A stretch of 9,033 bases of DNA from Candidatus Izemoplasma sp. Its GTDB lineage: Bacteria > Bacillota_I > Bacilli_A > Izemoplasmatales > Izemoplasmataceae. The first letter of the stretch is position 1, and each line of letters begins with the position of its first letter. This document shows positions 5,510 to 9,033 of this stretch, one piece after another. The translations under genes were made by a program, and so were the position numbers. Under the pieces are notes generated by a model. That model was not told where the DNA came from, ran no database searches, and saw nothing but the letters and a program-made list of their open reading frames with translations. Where the stretch lies: positions 1 through 9,033 of the forward strand of contig JAIPGE010000047.1 in the NCBI GenBank assembly GCA_021736285.1, in the 5' to 3' direction.

Positions 5510-7352
5510 ACGTTTTGGAATTCATTTTTTTACGTTTGATAGTAGCGCCTATGATAATGATAAATGAAATTGAATATATGACAATATTACGTTTTAACAA
5601 AGCGCTATTATATATTTGTGTTGTTCCCACCACATTGATGATGAAATCCTTTTGCACTTGATCTCCATCTTCGCCTTCAACAAGAACTGAATAGTGATAA
5701 GTACCCGGTGTTTTTTCATTGCCTTTATATTCGTTAACGAGGGTTTTAACCGTATAATTTTGTTGTTTAATTTCACCATTTTGCATCAGTAAAAGTAACA
5801 CATCATCATCATCAAAAATAGTTGATGATTGGACGGTTACTAAAAACTCATCAGCATAAATAACAGGTGGGATATTATCCACAACAGAGATGCTTATTTG
5901 ATGAGTTGTTTCATTACCGCTCGCGTCTGTCACACTAAAATTAACGGTATAATCACCAATCGAATTATAATTTGTTGAATACATATCGTTTGTAACAATA
6001 ATGTCAGCTATTGTCACTGTATCACCAATATCGGTCACATTTAAGAAGTCAATCATTTCTGCGGTTGTTAATTGTTTCGTATACGAGACATCGAGTGTTG
6101 ATGGACCAGATAATATTGGCGCAACATCATCATTAACTGTCACTGTGATTAATGTTGATAAGGTATTACCACTTGTGTCTGTCACAGCCAGTTCAATCGG
6201 ATATATACCAACGATATCTTCATTACCTGTATAGGCATTACTAACTTCTAATACTGTTAACTCACTTTGACTGTTATAATTATCACTAAATAAGATGCCC
6301 GCTACCAAATCAATACTAGGAACAGGCGCTGACAAATAGGTATCAATTGTTGAGGTTTGATCTAGTTGCGGGCTATCATTGTCTTCAAGGTTAATTGTTA
6401 CATCGTGACTTACCGTATTAAATGAGGAATCTGTTACTTCAACTGTTACCAAGTAACTTCCAAGTGTCTGGTTATTCGGTGTATAATTGTCCTGTATTAT
6501 CACTGGTGTTAAGGCACCATCATAATCATCAATAAACGTAAAGTGTTGCGCTAATAATGTATCAATTAATGGCGGTGCATTTACATCGATAGAGAGTGAT
6601 GTTGGCCCTGTAATGACTGGTAAAACGGTATCTTTAACAATGACTGTGAAATTATATTGCGCTGTATTATTACTACTATCAGTAACTTCTAAGGTCACTA
6701 AATATGAACCAACAATTTGTTCATTCCCCGTGTATTCATCATACACAACTACAATTTGATTCGTTAAATCCCCATCAATGTCATCAGATGCTGTAAAATG
6801 GGTATCAATAATAGATGTTAATGATTCGATACTTTCGTATGTTGTCACGTAAGCCCCTTCTCCAGATATCTCAGGGCTTGTGTTATCTATCGGTGCGACA
6901 TATTCTTCATAACTTGTCGGCAACGTACCAACTTCTAACTGAAAATCTTGGATACCAAAATTGTCATAATGGTAGTCCATATGATACGCATAAAAATTAA
7001 CTGTAAGTAAACTTTCCGTCGCTGTGGTATGAAATGTACAATACGTATTATCTGTGCCAACTACACAATTTGTTTGTTCAGTCACACGACCATTCACATA
7101 CGTTTGTTCACCAACAATGTGTATTTCCATATTTTCCAAATACGTTTCTGGTGGAACAGAAATAACATAATCAGTATCTCCTAATACCCGAATTGGATCA
7201 ACTTGATTCAACTCCCCCGTTCGATTGGTATAGTTGTTTATATCCAAATAATTTTTCCCTCCTGGTAATTGATCAGAATACTGTGTTGCAAAACTGGTTT
7301 TTGTTGAAACCATTAAAAGAACAAAAATTGTCATTAAAATTGCTTTTTTCAT
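5508..7352 (-). CDS. Secreted membrane-anchored protein with five Ig-like repeats
   Basis: A 614-residue surface protein. Residues 1-22 form a signal peptide (KK, hydrophobic core, likely cleavage after TSFA). Residues 23-155 look like a beta-sandwich domain ending in FQLEVGTLPTSYEEYVAP, a closing motif common in carbohydrate-binding-like jellyroll domains. It holds the only two cysteines of the mature protein (C96, C105), a probable disulfide. Five Ig-like repeats of the DUF5011/bacterial surface type follow (156-575). Residues 589-605 are a single hydrophobic helix and the tail KRKKMNSKT is a positive stop-transfer. There is no LPXTG and no lipobox, so it is anchored by the membrane helix with the repeats outside. 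Likely roles are adhesion, glycan binding or a structural surface layer; none can be proven. The start ATG is preceded by GAGGTGATAAC. It appears to be a single-gene unit between two terminators. Confidence 0.88.
   Translation of the reverse strand: MKKAILMTIFVLLMVSTKTSFATQYSDQLPGGKNYLDINNYTNRTGELNQVDPIRVLGDTDYVISVPPETYLENMEIHIVGEQTYVNGRVTEQTNCVVGTDNTYCTFHTTATESLLTVNFYAYHMDYHYDNFGIQDFQLEVGTLPTSYEEYVAPIDNTSPEISGEGAYVTTYESIESLTSIIDTHFTASDDIDGDLTNQIVVVYDEYTGNEQIVGSYLVTLEVTDSSNNTAQYNFTVIVKDTVLPVITGPTSLSIDVNAPPLIDTLLAQHFTFIDDYDGALTPVIIQDNYTPNNQTLGSYLVTVEVTDSSFNTVSHDVTINLEDNDSPQLDQTSTIDTYLSAPVPSIDLVAGILFSDNYNSQSELTVLEVSNAYTGNEDIVGIYPIELAVTDTSGNTLSTLITVTVNDDVAPILSGPSTLDVSYTKQLTTAEMIDFLNVTDIGDTVTIADIIVTNDMYSTNYNSIGDYTVNFSVTDASGNETTHQISISVVDNIPPVIYADEFLVTVQSSTIFDDDDVLLLLMQNGEIKQQNYTVKTLVNEYKGNEKTPGTYHYSVLVEGEDGDQVQKDFIINVVGTTQIYNSALLKRNIVIYSISFIIIIGATIKRKKMNSKT
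5628..6887 (-). repeat. Five tandem Ig-like repeats of about 84 residues
   Basis: Each unit opens with D-x-x-x-P: the prolines are at residues 160, 245, 328, 412 and 496 (steps of 85, 83, 84, 84). Each carries a Y-x-x-N turn (N210, N293, N377, N461, N545) before a G-x-Y strand, and repeats 1-4 then share a VTD motif. Repeats 1 and 2 share GSYLVT and EVTDSS. The acidic turn DDxDGxLT is complete only in repeats 1 and 2; repeat 5 is the most diverged. Confidence 0.85.
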
Positions 7353-7369
7353 GTTATCACCTCAACCAC

Positions 7370-7375
7370 ATAATA
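7370..7375 (-). promoter_or_regulatory. Possible -10 box of the Ig-repeat surface protein gene
   Basis: TATTAT (five of six) stands at the same distance from the Shine-Dalgarno site as the TATAAT of the GyrI-like gene, but no -35 hexamer is recognisable 15-18 bases upstream. The 47 bases between the preceding terminator and the ATG must hold the promoter, if there is one. The leader would be only about 10-15 bases. Confidence 0.3.
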
Positions 7376-7399
7376 TGGATGAGTTCACATTTTTTCTTT

Positions 7400-7430
7400 A
7401 AAAAAAGAGCAATTATTTCAATTGCTCTTT
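7400..7430 (-). terminator. Rho-independent terminator of the GyrI-like/toroid operon
   Basis: A perfect 11-bp stem (7420-7430 with 7404-7414) with a 5-base loop, GAAAT, runs into seven Ts on the minus strand (7406-7400). The TAA stop of the toroid gene (7413-7415) sits at the loop/3'-arm border, so the whole 5' arm is coding. Confidence 0.9.
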
Positions 7431-8282
7431 GGCACATAGTATTTCATAAGTCAATAACCCAATCCAGTCTTGGCGCACTGTTTTAAATACATCATCATAT
7501 TGATACCATGACCATTTTGGTGTTGGTAACCGTTTTTTCAACAACGCTTCGTGGTGTTCTATATTTTTCTTTACCTTTTCATACTTATCTGTCATAAAAT
7601 CTTTTGTTATAGCGCGCACTTTATAGGGTTCAAGGACATAGTCATCCCACTTTTCAGAATCCCATTCTACTGTACGATTTACTAACGTGTCTAAGACATT
7701 ATAAATTTCTTCTTGATGACTTTTATCTATCCGCTCATAAAATCTTAAAGCGCTTAACACAGTATGCATTGAAATCTTTTCAAAATTTTCTTTTTGCAAG
7801 TAATCCAATGCTTTTTGGACTAGATAGTTAACATCTAAATGCTTAACCATTGTTCGATACAGAGCTAAAAATCCAATAATTTCCAAATTCGGATTGCCAT
7901 AAGGAAATTCATGTATCGTATCATAATTCCACCAAATGGCACGTGGATAATTGTCTACTTCTTTAGGCACAAATGGAAAAATTTCTTTGACTGGATCATA
8001 TACTGTTTCATAATAATGGATGATCTGTGTTAACATGTCATCCACTGCTTTAGACGGTTTTAAATGTAATAAAATGTTAACCGCCGTATCGGTTGCAACA
8101 ACACTTGAATCCGGACATTGTATATCCGGTTCTAAGGCATGACCAAACCCACCGTCACCGTTTTGATACTGTTTCAAAGCCTGAAGAACTGCCTTATCAT
8201 TGTCTTCATAAAAGGACTTTATTAAAGTAATATCTAACTCCCGACAACGGTTCTCACATTGTTTTAACAGTTCTTTAATCAT
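7413..8282 (-). CDS. Uncharacterised alpha/alpha-toroid protein (terpene cyclase/prenyltransferase-like fold)
   Basis: A 289-residue soluble, almost all-helical protein without signal peptide or membrane helix. QNGDGGFGHALEPD (40-53) resembles the Q-x-x-x-G-G-F repeats of squalene/oxidosqualene cyclases and protein prenyltransferases, and is followed by helix pairs. Further aromatic-rich inter-helix segments are AIWWNYDTIHEF (115-126) and KWSWYQYDD (256-264). Similar proteins, recalled with the motif DGGFGHALEPD, are widespread in Firmicutes and Actinobacteria and are usually called hypothetical. The DxDD motif of class II terpene cyclases is not visible, so cyclase activity should not be assumed. 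H48, E51 and D53 are candidate active-site or metal residues (inference). Its start overlaps the end of the GyrI-like gene by 8 bases and has only a weak Shine-Dalgarno, so translation is probably coupled to that gene. The function is unknown. Confidence 0.75.
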   Translation of the reverse strand: MIKELLKQCENRCRELDITLIKSFYEDNDKAVLQALKQYQNGDGGFGHALEPDIQCPDSSVVATDTAVNILLHLKPSKAVDDMLTQIIHYYETVYDPVKEIFPFVPKEVDNYPRAIWWNYDTIHEFPYGNPNLEIIGFLALYRTMVKHLDVNYLVQKALDYLQKENFEKISMHTVLSALRFYERIDKSHQEEIYNVLDTLVNRTVEWDSEKWDDYVLEPYKVRAITKDFMTDKYEKVKKNIEHHEALLKKRLPTPKWSWYQYDDVFKTVRQDWIGLLTYEILCAKEQLK

Positions 8283-8754
8283 TGGCTGGTCTTTCTTCTA
8301 ATTTCAAGACAAAATACACTTCAGCTGTCTCTATATCTTTATTTGTTGTAATGAAATCCTCATAGTCAAAGCCCGGATGTATTTTAATCTTTGCTTGTTT
8401 AATGTATTGATACACTTTGCGAATTTCATCTTGGACATTTTCATTTGAAATTTTAAATAAAATATACTCACCTTTCGGGAGTTTTTTAATAACAAACCCA
8501 CTTTGTTCTGTCGGATCTAAAATTTCAACCATCGCATAATAATCAAACTTTTTTTGATCTTTAAAATCGGGCGGATAACAATCCAGTCCTATAATGTTAA
8601 GGGGTGATTTAATACCGCTTAAGAGGGCCAAATCTTCATCTAAAAAAACTTCCCAAAACGCACTTAAATCTTCCGTTTTTCCAACGGTGATGCCACCTTC
8701 TTTTTCAATGCCAGCGAAATATCTTGTATCATATCTTTTAATCTCATATTCCAA
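8275..8754 (-). CDS. Stand-alone GyrI-like (effector-binding) domain protein
   Basis: A 159-residue cytosolic protein of the GyrI-like/AraC effector-binding fold, which binds small hydrophobic or cationic molecules; some members hydrolyse reactive compounds or inhibit gyrase. The family pattern is visible: IIGLDCYPPDF, then YYAMVEI, KKLPKGEYILFK (the glycine-centred strand), a helix through IRKVYQYIKQ, and DYEDF...EVYFVLKLEE. There is no helix-turn-helix, so it is not itself a transcription factor. Start choice: a GTG at 8761-8763 is in frame but forms part of the Shine-Dalgarno GAGGTG, so the TTG at 8752-8754, six bases after GAGGTG, is the better start (MEYEIKRYDTRYFAG). It is the first gene of a two-gene operon with the toroid protein. 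The ligand is unknown. Confidence 0.82.
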   Translation of the reverse strand: MEYEIKRYDTRYFAGIEKEGGITVGKTEDLSAFWEVFLDEDLALLSGIKSPLNIIGLDCYPPDFKDQKKFDYYAMVEILDPTEQSGFVIKKLPKGEYILFKISNENVQDEIRKVYQYIKQAKIKIHPGFDYEDFITTNKDIETAEVYFVLKLEERPAND

Positions 8755-8772
8755 TGTTATCACCTCAACTTT

Positions 8773-8800
8773 ATTATACTATATTTTTCAAAAAATTAAA
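8773..8800 (-). promoter_or_regulatory. Promoter of the GyrI-like/toroid operon
   Basis: TATAAT (8773-8778) is a perfect -10. The best -35 candidate is a poor TTTAAT (8795-8800) with a 16-base spacer. The predicted transcript would start close to the GAGGTG site, giving a leader of only about 10-15 bases. Confidence 0.5.
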
Positions 8801-8804
8801 GCTG

Positions 8805-8835
8805 AAAAAAGCAGATACAAATTTTTGTATCTGCT
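8805..8835 (-). terminator. Rho-independent terminator of the HD-GYP gene
   Basis: A perfect 10-bp stem (8826-8835 with 8810-8819) encloses a 6-base A/T loop and is followed by Ts to 8805. The TAG stop codon (8834-8836) forms the foot of the 5' arm. Confidence 0.88.
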
Positions 8836-9033
8836 AAATAATGTTACTTCGATTAACAAGTTCTAATTTATCTAATTCTCCAGATTGAACCAATTTAATA
8901 AATATTTTAACATAATTCGGATCAAATTGAGTGCCGGCATTACGTTTTAATTCATAAACTGCTTGTTCTAAAGATAATCCATCTCGATAGGGTCTGTCCG
9001 TTGTCATTGCATCAAAAGAATCAGCAATGGTAA
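8834..9033 (-). CDS. HD-GYP-type phosphodiesterase, C-terminal end (5' part beyond window)
   Basis: The last 65 residues of a protein that enters from the right edge and ends at TAG. The segment TIADSFDAMTTDRPYR followed by LEQAVYELKRNAGTQFDP is the characteristic C-terminal part of HD-GYP domains, the metal-dependent phosphodiesterases that cleave cyclic di-GMP. The HD pair and the GYP loop themselves lie upstream, outside the window, so catalytic competence and any N-terminal sensor, GGDEF or receiver domain cannot be judged. The end, QSGELDKLELVNRSNII, is a short helical tail. The assignment to the HD-GYP superfamily is firm; the exact nucleotide substrate is inference. Confidence 0.88.
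   Translation of the reverse strand, partial: TIADSFDAMTTDRPYRDGLSLEQAVYELKRNAGTQFDPNYVKIFIKLVQSGELDKLELVNRSNII

Noticed and set aside
5508..5610. LPXTG-type sortase signal at the end of the surface protein
   Set aside because: The hydrophobic helix and basic tail are there, but no LPXTG or obvious variant lies in front of the helix.
5594..5779. Short minus-strand frame inside the surface-protein gene
   Set aside because: It overlaps the well-supported Ig-repeat gene in another frame and has no independent coding signs.
7353..7399. Riboswitch or structured leader before the surface-protein gene
   Set aside because: Fewer than 50 bases separate the previous terminator from the ATG and no paired structure beyond that terminator is visible.
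7413..8282. Functional squalene-hopene or class II terpene cyclase
   Set aside because: The protein is under half the usual length and lacks a visible DxDD motif; only the toroid-type G-G-F repeat is shared.
8275..8763. AraC/MerR-type transcription factor
   Set aside because: Only the ligand-binding GyrI-like domain is present; there is no DNA-binding helix-turn-helix in the 159 residues.
8594..8866. Open frame of 90 codons on the plus strand
   Set aside because: It runs antisense through the start of the GyrI-like gene and across a promoter and terminator, has no ribosome site, and its product looks like no known protein. Other plus-strand open frames (for example 3366-3581, 6001-6234, 7193-7486) are antisense shadows of the same kind.
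1..9033. Insertion sequences, CRISPR arrays, attachment sites, tRNA or rRNA genes
   Set aside because: I looked for transposase-like frames, evenly spaced direct DNA repeats, and tRNA-like cloverleafs and found none; the only regular repeats are the protein-level Ig units.

Overview
This window is AT-rich DNA from a low-GC Gram-positive-type bacterium. Every gene lies on the minus strand, so transcription runs from right to left. Promoters are sigma-A-like (one is a perfect TTGACA-17-TATAAT), Shine-Dalgarno sites are strong, TTG starts occur, and tryptophan is written TGG, so code 11 fits. The large surface protein has a signal peptide, tandem Ig-like repeats and a C-terminal membrane anchor without LPXTG. 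That combination suggests a wall-poor or wall-less Mollicutes relative that keeps the standard code (Acholeplasma/Izemoplasma/Haloplasma-like) or another deep Firmicute. This placement is inference, not proof.

Layout in transcription order (right to left): (1) 8834-9033, the last 65 residues of an HD-GYP phosphodiesterase, ending in a terminator. (2) 8275-8754 and 7413-8282, a two-gene operon with a stand-alone GyrI-like ligand-binding protein overlapping an uncharacterised alpha/alpha-toroid protein, closed by a terminator. (3) 5508-7352, a 614-residue secreted, membrane-anchored protein with five Ig-like repeats of about 84 residues, closed by a terminator. (4) 5412 down to 1421, a three-gene operon of a MarR-type repressor and the two halves of a heterodimeric ABC exporter. 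It starts from a perfect consensus promoter overlapped by a palindrome and ends in a terminator. (5) 568-1362, a divergent Fpg/Nei-family DNA glycosylase with its own extended -10 promoter. (6) 1-506, an aldo/keto reductase starting with TTG and cut by the left edge.

The best-supported functional story is the MarR-exporter cassette. The repressor gene, the operator-like palindrome over the predicted transcription start, the 4-bp and 0-bp gene junctions and the complementary degenerate and consensus ATPase sites all fit a drug- or toxin-inducible efflux pump under autorepression. The GyrI-like/toroid pair is the least understood unit. A recurring structural trait is that all four visible terminators include or touch the stop codon of the gene they end, and two are immediately followed by the next promoter. 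I see no mobile element, CRISPR array, tRNA, rRNA or clear riboswitch. No stretch over 300 bases lacks a gene. I found no clearly new defence or mobile system here.
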